DNA of 64,000 nucleotides from Boletus sp. NGJ (Eukaryota; Basidiomycota; Agaricomycetes; Boletales; Boletaceae), in assembly GCA_019096195.1 (NCBI GenBank), contig JAGTXK010000196.1, forward strand, positions 62,001 to 126,000. The letters run 5' to 3'. The notes beneath the pieces were generated by a model. The model searched no databases and was not told the DNA's origin. It saw only the letters and a program-made list of their open reading frames with translations. Position numbers and translations under genes: made by a program. How positions within the stretch are numbered: the first letter of the stretch is position 1; the number at the start of each line of letters is the position of its first letter. Of the stretch, positions 25,012 to 35,882 are shown in pieces.

Positions 25012-26250
25012 TCTAATCGAACTCAAGTCCACCGTCGACAGATATCTGGTTCAGCAAATGTTATCAAACAAGTTAGAGTCACAGTGAGTTAGTGGGACCC
25101 TTACACTCTGACCTCTGTCACGCGCATACGAGACTGGCCTGTGATATAATGCGCTTCATCCGACGCGAGATAAGACACCAGGCTGGCAGTGTCCTCTGGT
25201 TTACCGATATGTTCGAGTGCCGGCGGAATCCATGTCTATAATGATCGTACTCTGTCATAAACGAACCCTGTCAAGGCCTGGGAATTATGATAACGCACGC
25301 ACCGGTCGATCGCGATTCGCATGTGGATTCATAGCTCTTTCTGCACGTGTTCTATGCACTGTTTTTACATGACACCAATTACACATGTCCATAGGTCGAA
25401 CGGAGACTCATTGGTGTATCGTGTCGATCGCACCTGGTGCGTACGTGTTTCACGGTGATTCCGTGACGTCCCAGCTCCAGTGCTTCGAAAGAGGCGCCGT
25501 CGTCGAATCGATCAGAACCCAGGGGGGGATGGAAGATCCTGACCTCACTTGCTGCTTGCGTTAACCCTATGATCGCGAACTTGGTGCTGCGGTATGCGAT
25601 CCTGTCAGGCATCCCTGGATGGACAAGGGTAGTTTGGAGCCATTCAGAGTCCGGGCACGACACACCTCTTTTCCCGTTCCTGGAAGACGGGCCAATAATC
25701 CTGCCTCCCCGACCTTGTATGATCATCTGAGCAGCCGCATGCTTGTAACAAAGAAACGGCCCCTTGGCGTTCACGTTGAACGTCGTATCCCAATGGTCGA
25801 CGGACGCAAAGCGAGTCCATTGCAATAAGCAGGGTTTCGCGCATCTATGCACCACAGGCTCGGCAACGACCCACTTTCGAACAAACTCCCGTCTTGAATA
25901 TGCTCGCGTTGGCCACCATCTAAGAGAATCGCGCGTGTGGGTTGCAAAAGGGGACCAACCAAACCGTACGCTGAGGTGAACAAAAAAAAATTACGCACGC
26001 CGTCCAGTCCGCCCAACGCCTCCAAGACCGTGTCGACCATATTCTTAACTTGCGCTTCGACGCTGACGTCTGCGCAGACGACACATGATCGACGGCCTTT
26101 GGCGCTGATCTCGTTCGAGAGGGTATCTAGGAGGTCGTTGATGGCGACGTCGAGACCGTCCTCGTGCGAGTCGGATCGCGATGGCGCGACCGATACCTTG
26201 GGCAGCACGGGCGGTCTTTTGAGGTTGAAACCTGCTGGTACTGCCAGTGA
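25012..26250 (-). pseudogene. Short-chain dehydrogenase/reductase (SDR) pseudogene
   Basis: Classical SDR blocks appear in order on the minus strand: AQGIGRAIAIRLA (cofactor-binding glycine motif, about 26215), then EDGLDVAINDLLDTL, CADVSVEAQVKNMVDTVLEA, MVANASIFKTG (NAG-like motif, about 25918), TTFNVNAKGPFLCYKHAAAQ, the catalytic YRSTK (Y and K present, about 25590), ELGRHGITV and YAPGAIDT, HIGKPEDTASLVSYLASDEA with ITGQS, and a final VDGGLEFD (stop about 25012). The frame changes by one base between IRLA and EDGLD and again at ITV(N)TYAPG, and the KTG-to-TTFNV joint has no phase-compatible donor. Together these suggest inactivation. The presumed last-but-one intron (about 25385-25233) carries the dispersed repeat. 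Confidence 0.75.
25290..25354 (+). repeat. Dispersed short repeat, copy 2, inside the SDR remnant
   Basis: This matches 23926-23990 over about 65 bases. It falls in a 150 bp interval between the DTPM-like and IPPALEHIGKPED blocks of the dehydrogenase remnant. The interval could be an enlarged intron (minus-strand donor near CATGTGTAAT, acceptor ATTATAG) that received the repeat. Confidence 0.7.
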
Positions 26251-27405
26251 GTGATCGATCGGGCATACTCGGCTCCGTTGGGATGGGTACACCGATGTCG
26301 TGCTCTCTGGAAGACGATGTAGCATTGACACTGGAGGGCTGACAGGACTTTGGTTTGGTCGCTCTGACTCGGTGCTCCGGATGGTCCGAGTCCGACTCTC
26401 AGGTTTCTGGATAATCCAAAGTGTAAACTTGAAAGGAAAGACAATCCCGAGTGTTTGGGTCCGTCGACTCCTTGATGCTGACTGAAACGTTGCGAGAATC
26501 TGATTAAATCCGAGAGAACGTGTATCCCTCAGGTCTCGGCAGACCTTGACTGCTCTCAATATTCTACGCTGGAGAAACGCAGAGGAGGACCGTCAATTAC
26601 CGTTGAAGATGGAGGTGAAGTTCTAACATATTCGACTAGGTGATGTCAGATTCAAAGTCCGCGCCGGTCATCACATGGGGACTCCCAGCTTGTTTCGTTT
26701 TCTTGATCTTCTCGGAAATGCGCGACATCGGACATTCTATCATTCTTGTTCAGAACTCACATCTAATTGCGCTTGTAACGCATCCGACTCAGGATACCTC
26801 ACGAGACACATCGACAGGTTCTAATCTACTCTGATCAACGACGTGGCGATTAGAAATTTAGGACCATCCTGCCTTCGCTAGTGTGATAACCAAGCCGGCT
26901 AGCCGCTGGTGTTCTTGTCTGAACTGGCTCCCTCACATCAATCAGACCAACGGTAGCCCTCCGCATTACGGACTAGCTTGTATCGACTCGTCTTTCAATT
27001 ATGGAGACGCAGCACTTTATGGTCCTCGCTGTTCCTAGATTGGGGCGCCCTCTGCTATGATCAACATAACATTGTAGAAAACACTGCATTACAGGGAAAT
27101 GTGGCTCGTGAACACAATCTCTTCGTCCGGGCGATTCTCCCTCAGGAAGCGCTCCATGTTTAAAACGAGACGACAGCCCTATCTCGAGTTTTTGAGGTTC
27201 TGTATACAGCTCGAGATCAACTAACATTACTCACGACAGCTGAATAGAGCGATGTTGACCAACTTTAGTCGACTCGTCAATCCAGTGGCTTCGAAAAGTG
27301 AGCACGTGAGACGCACTATAAAATGGGCGTCATTTGCAGATCGTCCAGCCCACTAATCACCAGAGAGATACCACATATCACTAGAGTGTGCCGTCCGATC
27401 CACAT
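26251..27405. other. Intergenic, possible 3' end of paralogue C
   Basis: No recognisable independent gene. The C-terminal exon of the minus-strand DUF6533 paralogue C should lie at the right-hand end of this stretch (27240-27405), but I could not place it. A minus frame at 27227-26973 has no family landmark. Confidence 0.4.
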
Positions 27406-28375
27406 TCAGCTATACCCACTTGGTGGTTTAAATGACTCACGTAACACCATGGCATGATAACTCGTAGCATCCCTCACGAGAAGTGATAGAAGAGGCGTCC
27501 TTCCCCACCCTAGTCTAACCCCGACGAACTTCAAACCAGTCATGCCTACGAGGATGATGTGGACAATTATGGTAATGCTCCTGAGGCCCCACATCAACCT
27601 GCGGGTGAGTCATTTAGAAGTGAAAAGCTCACGCGAATAGATTTATCATCTCTGCCTTTGGGCGAGGGAGAATGCAAGCCTCGGAATACTCCACTGTAGA
27701 ACAGTGGGCTATATTCACTCCTGCAGCACCCAACTCCAAGAGGATCAGGCTACCAAGGAAGACGCCAACGTTGCGGCTTCGATTGTATATCGCAAAAACT
27801 GACAAAAAGGAGGTAAGAAATCGGTTCGATGTAATCTCCTGAGCTCACCTCTGATGGCCAAAATGACCTCGATCATGCAATTCGACGCCTCCGTGATGCA
27901 TACCATATAGCGATACCACATCATGCACAGGAAATCCGGCATGCTACCTGACGACAAGCTCGGCAAAGCAACCAGGTGACATCTATGACGACACCAGTCA
28001 CCTCGGCATTCCAATGGAAGAATGACTACCTGACCTACATTTGCACAGCTGGCAAGAAGTAACGAAAATAAAAGTAGAACCATTTATGTACACAGCGTCG
28101 CATTCTGGCAACAATGAGTTCAAGGCAATGTAGCTGTAACTTGCATGGTCTTACCGCCATATATATTCTATCTCTTCCTCGAGTGTCAAGAGCAAATCCC
28201 AGACCAATAAGGTGAGTGCGGCCGCTTTCGGTGCTGTAAGCGTGTTGTCTCGCAAGGACGTGGTGGTGTAAGACACACCCATTTGAGACTGAACATCACG
28301 CACGGCCACGAGAAACGCTAATGAGAAAGTCGGAGGGCTGGTGACTGATGTCGTTTGAACACCCTGTGTGCTCAT
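27406..28375 (-). CDS. DUF6533-type seven-helix membrane protein (paralogue C, 3' end not resolved)
   Basis: A more distant member of the same family as the genes at 16-18 kb and 21-23 kb. The start at 28375 gives a longer N-terminus than A or B, then the diagnostic block ALTLLVWDLLLTLEEEIEYI (about 28225-28155), the next helix KWFYFYFRYFLPAVQ (about 28085-28040), WYRYMVCITEASNCMIEVIL, VFAIYNRSRNVGVFLGSLIL and, after CILPRPKAEMINL, an exon with LRSITIIVHIILVGMTGLKF and LLSLLVRDATSYHAMVL, the family's LxRDGxxY region. The final helix and C-terminal tail should lie below 27406, but no confident acceptor and stop were found. The gene may extend to about 27240 or be truncated. Confidence 0.6.
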
Positions 28376-29031
28376 GGGAGGGGATGTAAGGGATCGTTAT
28401 TCGGGGGAAGCTTTTTCAATCCTCGATGTGTGTTGCCCATGGTACCATGACATGAGAATGTGTGCAACCCTGACCGTCGTAATCTTCTCAATGATGAACC
28501 TGAAACTCGATCTAATAGGAGTACTTTGCACTTACTCAAGTGCATCGTTTAACAAGACTTGCGTTCTGAAGTAACAAAGCGACACTAGGGGGATAACTGG
28601 GAGGGCCGTCCGTCCCAGGACTGTGCCGATTTTGAGTCGTCTATGGGATATTCATGGTTTTGATTTTCTGAAAAGTCGCCAAGAGTAATAATGTGGCTTG
28701 AGAAATTCATTTCTGTGGCCAAGTCCAGGGTGCCACAGGGTAACGCACGAATACAAGGTGTCGCCAATCATTATCATCAGAAAGTGCCACACAATGACAA
28801 TGCTAATTGGGCCTAATTTTTTCCAGATATGCAAACTATTCGGCACCGCGGCAATTGCCGTCAAAACAAATCTCCGCCTAAAATCACGGTCAGGATGGCC
28901 AATTTCGTTGGTTGTGGAGGCCTGCGACGAGCATCGGATACATTACTTGAACCAACGAAAAAGCCGACATCCTACCGCTCTCAGTTGGCTTTTTTCCCCC
29001 CTTTTCTCAACAATTGGTGTTTCCTATTAGC
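28376..29031. other. Intergenic
   Basis: The divergent promoter interval between paralogue C (-) and NDUFS1 (+). The stretch from 28830 to 29000 is part of the NDUFS1 5' flank. No gene was recognised. Confidence 0.4.
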
Positions 29032-31837
29032 ATGCTCAGGCTCGTCTCCCGGCCAACTTCTACGGGACGACTCGGAAAGGTTGTTTGTTACGGTTCATCA
29101 TCGAAAGGTACCGTACGGTTGTGTGTTGGTATGGTGTGGTTTCTCAAGGGATAGCGCGAAAATAGGTTGCAGGTCAATAGCATCGACGTCCGCGCTCTGG
29201 CAAGATATAACGTTGACGGTAGATGGCAAAGAAGTCACTGTCCCACAAGGTTGGTCTTAGTGAATAGATGTCCTCTCAGAACTCGGATTGAGAGGTGAAT
29301 AGGCTCTGCTTTGATTCAGGCATGCGAAGCGGCTGGTGCTGTTATTCCTCGGTAAGCTCCTCCGTTTGTATTCGACGATTATCGCGTCTTAATTCCTCTC
29401 AAAGATTTTGCTACCATGATAGGTCAGTATACCATCCGTTAGTGGACTGTTTTATGGACTCATGTACTTTGTCAGGCTCGCGATTGCTGGTAACTGTCGG
29501 TAAGATGAATTCTGCTAAAGGCTAGGCGTTCCGAATGACACTGCTCGATGTAGTATGTGCCTAGTGGAAGTTGAGCGGTCTCCAAAACCAGTCGCGTCAT
29601 GGTGGGTATATCACTTCGTCTCGTCCAATCTCTGGTCTTGACACTGTGTAGTGCCATGCCGGCGATGCCTGGTGCGAAAGTTTTTACTAACACACCTCTT
29701 GTTCACGAAGCTCGGTGAGTCTCGCTAGAGACACGAGCTTTGTGGTTCTGACGTTTCGACAGCGAGGGTGTTATGGAGTTCCTTTTGGCCAACCATCCAC
29801 TAGATTGTCCTATCTGTGATCAGGGTGGTGAATGTGACCTGCAAGACCAGTCGATGCGTTATGGTTCTGACCGTACGCGTTTCCACGAAATTACCGGCAA
29901 ACGTGCTGTGGAGAACAAGGACCTCGGACCGCTCGTAAAGACGTCCATGAACCGCTGTATCCAATGTACACGTTGTGTCCGTTTCGCGAACGAGGTGGCA
30001 GGTGTCGAGGAGTTGGGTACAACTGGCCGTGGGAACGACATGCAGATTGGCATGTATGTTGAGAAGACGATGGATTCGGAACTCTCCGGCAACATTATCG
30101 ACCTCTGTCCTGTGGGTGCATTGACGAGCAAACCATACGCCTTCCACGCCCGCCCATGGGAGCTCAAAAACACGGAATCTATAGACGTCCTAGATGCTGT
30201 TGGCTCAAACATTCGTGTCGATTCTCGAGGGGTGCAAGTCATGCGGATACAACCGCGTGCTAACGACGATGTGAACGAAGAATGGATCAGCGACAAGACT
30301 CGTTATGCATACGATGGCCTCAAGTTCCAACGCTTGACGACACCTTTGATCAAGGAAGGTGACCGATTCGTCCCAGCGACCTGGGAAGAGGCATTACAGA
30401 GGGTTGCAGATGGTTTGGTGGCTTCGGGTGCCAAGGACGACGAGATTCAGGCCGTGGCTGGCCACTTGGCGGACACGGAATCGCTTGTTGCCCTCAAAGA
30501 CTTTGTCAACCGATTGGGCTCGGACAATCTCACCCTCGACCAAGTAAATGGGAACTCAGCACCCCCTCACGGCGTCGATGTCCGGTCAAATTATCTCTTC
30601 AATGCTACAATCCCGGGTATAGAGAGTGCCGACGTTATCCTTCTTGTTGGCACCAACCCTCGGCATGAAGCTGCTGTCCTAAACTCGCGGATCAGAAAGA
30701 GCTGGCTACATACGGGTCTCGAGGTCGGTCTCATTGGCGAACTGGCAGATACAGCGTATGGCTATGACTACCTGGGTGCGGACATCAAGGCACTCGCTAG
30801 CTTTGTCGCCGGCAAGGGCGCATTTGCTGCGAAGTTCAAGGCTGCGAAGAGACCGTTGATCATCGTCGGCAGTGGGCTCTCCGAGCACCCTGATGGGGTT
30901 GCTGCGTACAATGCGCTTGCCAAATTCGTCGAGAAGAACAAGAGCACACTCATCACCGCCGAATGGAACGGTTTGTCTGTGCTTCACCGGGTGAGTCTCT
31001 TGGGCGCAATCTCTTCATTAAAGAGATACATATATGGTATAGATCGCGTCTAGACCCGCCGCATACGAGATTGGTTTCGTACCGTCGAGGAAGGCGACGG
31101 CGACGAAACCCAAGTTTGTTTACCTCCTCAATGCGGACGAAGTCGATCCTAAATCGATCCCTCGCGACGCATTTGTGGTGTACCAAGGTCATCACGGTGA
31201 TTTGGGCGCGTCGCTCGCAGACGTGTGCTTGCCTGCTACGGCATACACGGAGAAATCCGTGACGTGGGTGAACACAGAAGGACGGTCACAACTTGGACGT
31301 GCTGCGGTGCCTCCCCCAGGTGCCTCGCGAGAAGACTGGAAGATCATTCGGTGCGTGCTTACCATCACGTCTTCCTATACCCATGTAACCGCCCCCGCTC
31401 AGTGCGCTCTCCGAAATTGTCGGCACGCCACTGCCCTACGACGACGTACTGAGTTTGAGGGATCGTCTGTGGGAGATCTCACCCGCGTTGGTACGGTACG
31501 ACACGACGGAGCGGACGTCGGTGGACGTGGCGCTCGCCGGCCTGAAGACGCTAGCAGCTGCGACGGCGGGAGCCAAGGTGTCCGGCGAAGCGCTCAAGAA
31601 GCCAATCACCAACTTTTACCAAACGGACCCCATCTCGCGCGCGTGCGTACATGGTTCTTTTATCCCATCCGTCGGAGCGATTTTTTTTTACTTATATACG
31701 CTCGACGATTCAGATCTGTCACGATGGCACAATGTACGCGGGCGTTTGTCAAGGGTGACAAGGACAAGGACAAGGACGGGTTCGGGTTCGGGTTCGGGCA
31801 GGGGGACACGTCAGAGACGGCATCGTCGTACGCATGA
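29032..31837 (+). CDS. NDUFS1: NADH:ubiquinone oxidoreductase 75 kDa subunit, mitochondrial complex I
   Basis: The largest subunit of the complex I electron-input module, in the mitochondrial matrix arm. The start at 29032 ([16 protein letters not shown]) gives a basic, presequence-like N-terminus. The [2Fe-2S] ligands lie in ACEAAG, FCYHD and [12 protein letters not shown], spread over exons of 18 nt (29405-29422), 24 nt (29476-29499) and 48 nt (29554-29601). Then come [19 protein letters not shown] and [10 protein letters not shown] for the 4Fe-4S clusters, a long exon (29770-30990) with the molybdopterin-oxidoreductase-like domain, and the C-terminal [20 protein letters not shown]. After the usual [11 protein letters not shown] end, this protein adds an unusual [20 protein letters not shown] tail encoded by hexanucleotide repeats. 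The first intron's exact donor (GTACCG) is the least certain join. Confidence 0.95.
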
Positions 31838-32717
31838 CTGGAGTGATGGTTGTCTTTTTTTTTATATATATACATGCTCGTTGCCAAAAAAAAAAAAAAA
31901 AAAAAAGACAAGATTATCTCCATGAATCTTTTTGTTCGAGCGGATCAAATGGCCGGCGTGTGCATGTCGTGACAGCAAACCAGTACAGTATTGTATTACT
32001 TGATGTCGGTATGTACGTAGGCCTCGGCAAGCCCTGTCCCAACGACCGTCGACCTTTTTGGTCAATTGACATGGACAACGCATCAGTTGATCCGAGCCGC
32101 ATGCCAGCCTCATCTCACATCAATGCGTAGGATAAATTCCAAGTACTTGTACATGCGATGACGTGTAAGGGGACTTTGTTTACCGAGCGACTCGTACCCA
32201 CGGACTACTTGCGCACCAGGGGGAGATGTCCCTGACACCTGATACGATACGCCCTGGTTACAAATTCGGATTTCAAGCGTGCAATCAAACATGAGACAAT
32301 ACGGACACATGACCAAACAGACATGTGGGTGGAATTGTTGATTGCGTCAAAATGCGGGGAAAAATCCAAAGGCTACATTACATTAGACTAGGTATCCAAA
32401 AAAAAGAGTCGTTGCGAGACGTTGAGAGTGATCATTTGAGACACAACGGTCCGATCCGATCCGTGAAGCGTAGGGCGGGTGCGAGGGACGTCATCATCAA
32501 ACCATCCGAAACAATCAACAAAGATAAAAAAAAACCCACGTCAGCGACATGGGTAGACAAGAAAGATGTTGGCTGGCATGGATCATCGACCATGCATTAT
32601 GCGGGTAAAAGGTCAAAAAGAAAAAAGAGACGAGGGTAAAAATGAGATGTGATATCTTCCAACGTGTTCGTGCGTTCGTTGGTCGCACAATCCCCCACAG
32701 GACATGGACGATCGGGT
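31838..32717. other. Convergent intergenic region
   Basis: 3' flanks of NDUFS1 (+) and the sugar transporter (-). It contains an A22 run at about 31886-31907 and T-rich ATATATATA upstream of it. No gene was recognised. Confidence 0.5.
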
Positions 32718-34666
32718 TTATACGCTGCTGTGTTCAATGTCCTCCTTTTCTCTGGGATACTCCGAGTATGTCGTCTTTGGTACCCAGCCTGCCGACGTGC
32801 GTGGTGTCGACTCCTCGAGCATGCGATCGACTTGCTCGAGAGTGAGACCCTTTGTCTCGGGGACGAGGAAGTAGGCGTAGATAAAGGCGCATGTGCAGAG
32901 AGAGCCCTATCCAATGACCATCAGACATGCAAAGAGGGCAAAAAAAAAAAAAAAAAAAAAAAAGACATACCCAGATGAAAAAGACGGATGAGCGGAGGTT
33001 GCCTGCATCGGTGTTGACCATGTAAGGGGTGATGACGGCGATGATGGTGTTCCACAACCAGTTGGAGGCGGTGGAGAGAGCGACACCACGGGAACGGATG
33101 GGAAGGGGGAAGATCTCACCTGCGATGAGACGTGAGCGAGAGATCCGACGAATACAGGCAATACTGACCGATCACGACCCAGGCACCTGGACCCCAGGTG
33201 GAGGCGAAGAAGAAGATGTAGATAGCGATAAAGGCGATTTGGGCGTTGACAGCAGGGATGTTGTTCGCGACGGTAGCGCCAGCTGCGTTGACGTGGGTCT
33301 TGTTGAAGCCGACGGTGACGCCGATGATGGCAACCAAGAACTGGCAAATGAGCATACCAAAGGCGCCCCAACTGCAAAAAGGGTGAATATTGAGCATTTG
33401 TTGTGACCGATATATGAAAGGGATTTACATGAGGAGGGGACGACGGCCGATTCTCTCGATGGTCCAGAAGGAGATGGGGGTGGAGAGCACGTTGACGAGG
33501 GTGAAGATGAGGGAGATGAGGAAAGAGTTGGAGATGGCGCCGGTGGACTCGAGGAAAGGAGTGGAGAAGTAGAAGATAAAGTTGACGCCCGTCCACTGCT
33601 GCATCATCTGGAGAGAGGTACCGAGGATGGTGCGACGGACGTTGCTGCTTCCCTCCCAGAGCGAGCCAGAGAAACAGTGGAGCCAGCTGAAAAGGAAGCC
33701 CGAGTCGGGGATCATCTTGCGTTCATACTCGGAATTGGCGACAATCTCTGCGAGCTCGTAGGTGATGTAGTCGGAGTCCTCTGGCTGACCACGAAGACGA
33801 GCGAGCACGGCACGGGCATCGTCGACCCTCTCTTTCTTGACAAAGTAACGGGGGGACTCGGGCAGGAGGTAAAGACCGATGCCGAGGATGAGACCCCAAG
33901 CAAACTGGATGCTGATGGGGATGCGGTAGGATCCGGTATCTGTCCTGTGCTCTGTGGCGTAGGTGACGCACGAGGCGAGAAGAATGCCAAGAGTGATGCC
34001 TGAGAGAAATTTGGTTGAAGGACGTGTAGGGAATTATGAGAGGGATTTTGGACTTACAGAATTGGTAGCCAGAGACGAGAGAGCCACGGACTTTTCTCGG
34101 GCAAATTTCGGACATGTAGAGGATGATGATAGCGGAGACGAAACCGACACCGACACCGGCAATGAGACGACCAACGACGATTAGGGCGAGACCCGAGGAA
34201 GCAGCCTGGAGAACGCATCCGATGATGTAGATGACACAGCCCGCGATGATGGTTGGTCGACGCCCATACCAGTCGGCGACATCGCCCGCAATCAAGGCAC
34301 CTGGTAGAGGATGCTTTGTCAGCGACGCGATACCAAGAATAGACGATTGGGTTCACCAAAGAAGGTGCCGGCGGAGAGGATGGAGGTGATGAGGGAGTTG
34401 TTGGAACTCGACAAGGAGACCGCGGTGGGGCCCTGGATGAGTTTGATGAAGACTGTAGAACCGGTAACACCGTTGATGTATCCAGAGTCGTATCCGCTGA
34501 GGGGGGGGGGAGATGAGGGAGGAAAGGGGGAGAAATGGAGAGGGACTGACAAAAAGATACCACCAAAGGCGGCAAAGGCGCAGAGCAAGTAGGCCTTGAC
34601 TGTGACGGGAGCCTCGATGCGGTCGAGGCTCATGGGACCGGCGAGAGTGACGCCTCCACCTGGCAT
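32718..34666 (-). CDS. MFS hexose/monosaccharide transporter (sugar porter family)
   Basis: A 12-helix sugar:H+ symporter-type protein of the plasma membrane. The start at 34666 (MPGGGVTLAGPMSL) leads to helix 1 and YDSGYINGVTGS. The family signatures are present: DWYGRRP in the loop after helix 2, GRLIAGVGVGFVSAI and YMSEICPRKVRGSL, PESPRYFVKK before the central loop, QQWTGVNFIFYFSTPF (sugar-binding helix 7), IERIGRRPLLM, and PETKGLTLEQVDRMLEE before the tail ending IEHSSV. At least five introns are seen. One acceptor on the coding strand is preceded by a very long T tract (about 32941-32963 as A on plus). The gene looks complete. Substrate range (glucose, galactose, xylose) cannot be told. 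Confidence 0.93.
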
Positions 34667-35882
34667 TTCTGAATAGCACTGATAGAGGAAGTTTGACTAC
34701 GCTGCGGGTGGGCAAAGAAGAGGGAAGCGAAGCAAGTTGGGGGTTTTAAGGAGCATTTAAATTTGACAGAGCGTTCCTGGCAGAGATCCCCACGCAGACG
34801 GACCACCCCGCATCGCAACGGCCGGTCATGCCCGTGACGGTCTCCGTCCATGGCCGTCCGTCGCGTAGAACACGTCAGGCCGTCAACGCAATTTACCCCA
34901 GGTGACATGGACAGCTGGGGCCACATGAGCACTGTGAAGCGGTCACCTCAGTTGAAACTTTTGAATGTCCTACTGTAGTCGTGAGGCACAGCCCGGCTCT
35001 GTCCCGTGCTCTCTGAAATGTTTCACATTCACACTGTCAATGGGACATGTGCAACACCAACGGCATCATCACGCCGACTTCCACGGTCCTTGTCTCGACG
35101 CATGGCGACTCACATCAGCAGAAGCACTTTCAGGTTTCAGCCGTTCAGGAAGCCACAAGTCTTTAATCTTCATGTTTCAAAAAGTTGGATTAATCCTAAA
35201 CACAACAACACGACCCGAGTAAATCAGTCAAGCGCCTTCCGAAGGCGCTGTCTGGCGTCAAATGTCAATATTACGTAGAAACGTCGACAACGCACATGGA
35301 GAGGGACAACCACAAATCAAAAACGTGCAATCCTCAAAGTACTTTCCCTCGGTCTTTCATTCGTTTCTCGCGTGGACACATACATCCTTTAGCGTTGCAC
35401 TCGGATCGATGGGGTTGATACAGCAACTCGTGCGTGCATCCCCGGGTGAAAGGCGACCTAAATCGCCCATTTACATCGGTCAACCCAAACACGCCGCACG
35501 AGCCGTCATCCAGAGTGTCAGATCACATCCTTCACTGTCAAAATGCGTCCTTGTCATGTCCAACTATGTACAGATGCTCTCGAATCGATATCGCTTGATA
35601 ACTGGGTGATCTGACTCCAAATGGCACCAGACGATGCCGGACGGTCAAAGAGTATGATTCAATCGGAGATCAAATGATCCTATCACCAAGTGGCACCAGA
35701 CGTCCCTCCATCCATGTGTTCTTTTTTTTTGCCCTTGTTTTTCGGTTTTCGTACAAGTGCGACAATATTACAGACGGTAACGTATCACTAATAGATTAGC
35801 CGAGACAAAGGCGGAGAAGAAGAAGAAGCAGAAAAAAAAAAAAAAACCCAAGTCCACCTGGGACACGAGAGCGACCCCGCGC
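34667..35882. other. Intergenic, no recognisable gene
   Basis: Upstream region of the transporter and 3' flank of the next minus-strand gene. Frames of up to 115 codons on the plus strand (35262-35609) show no motif. A short near-repeat GGCACCAGACG occurs at about 35623 and 35693. A17 at about 35829-35845. Confidence 0.45.

Noticed and set aside
29800-30296. Minus-strand frames of 115 and 145 codons
   Set aside because: Antisense shadows of the long NDUFS1 exon.
33029-34592. Several plus-strand frames, some over 100 codons
   Set aside because: Antisense shadows of the hexose transporter exons.
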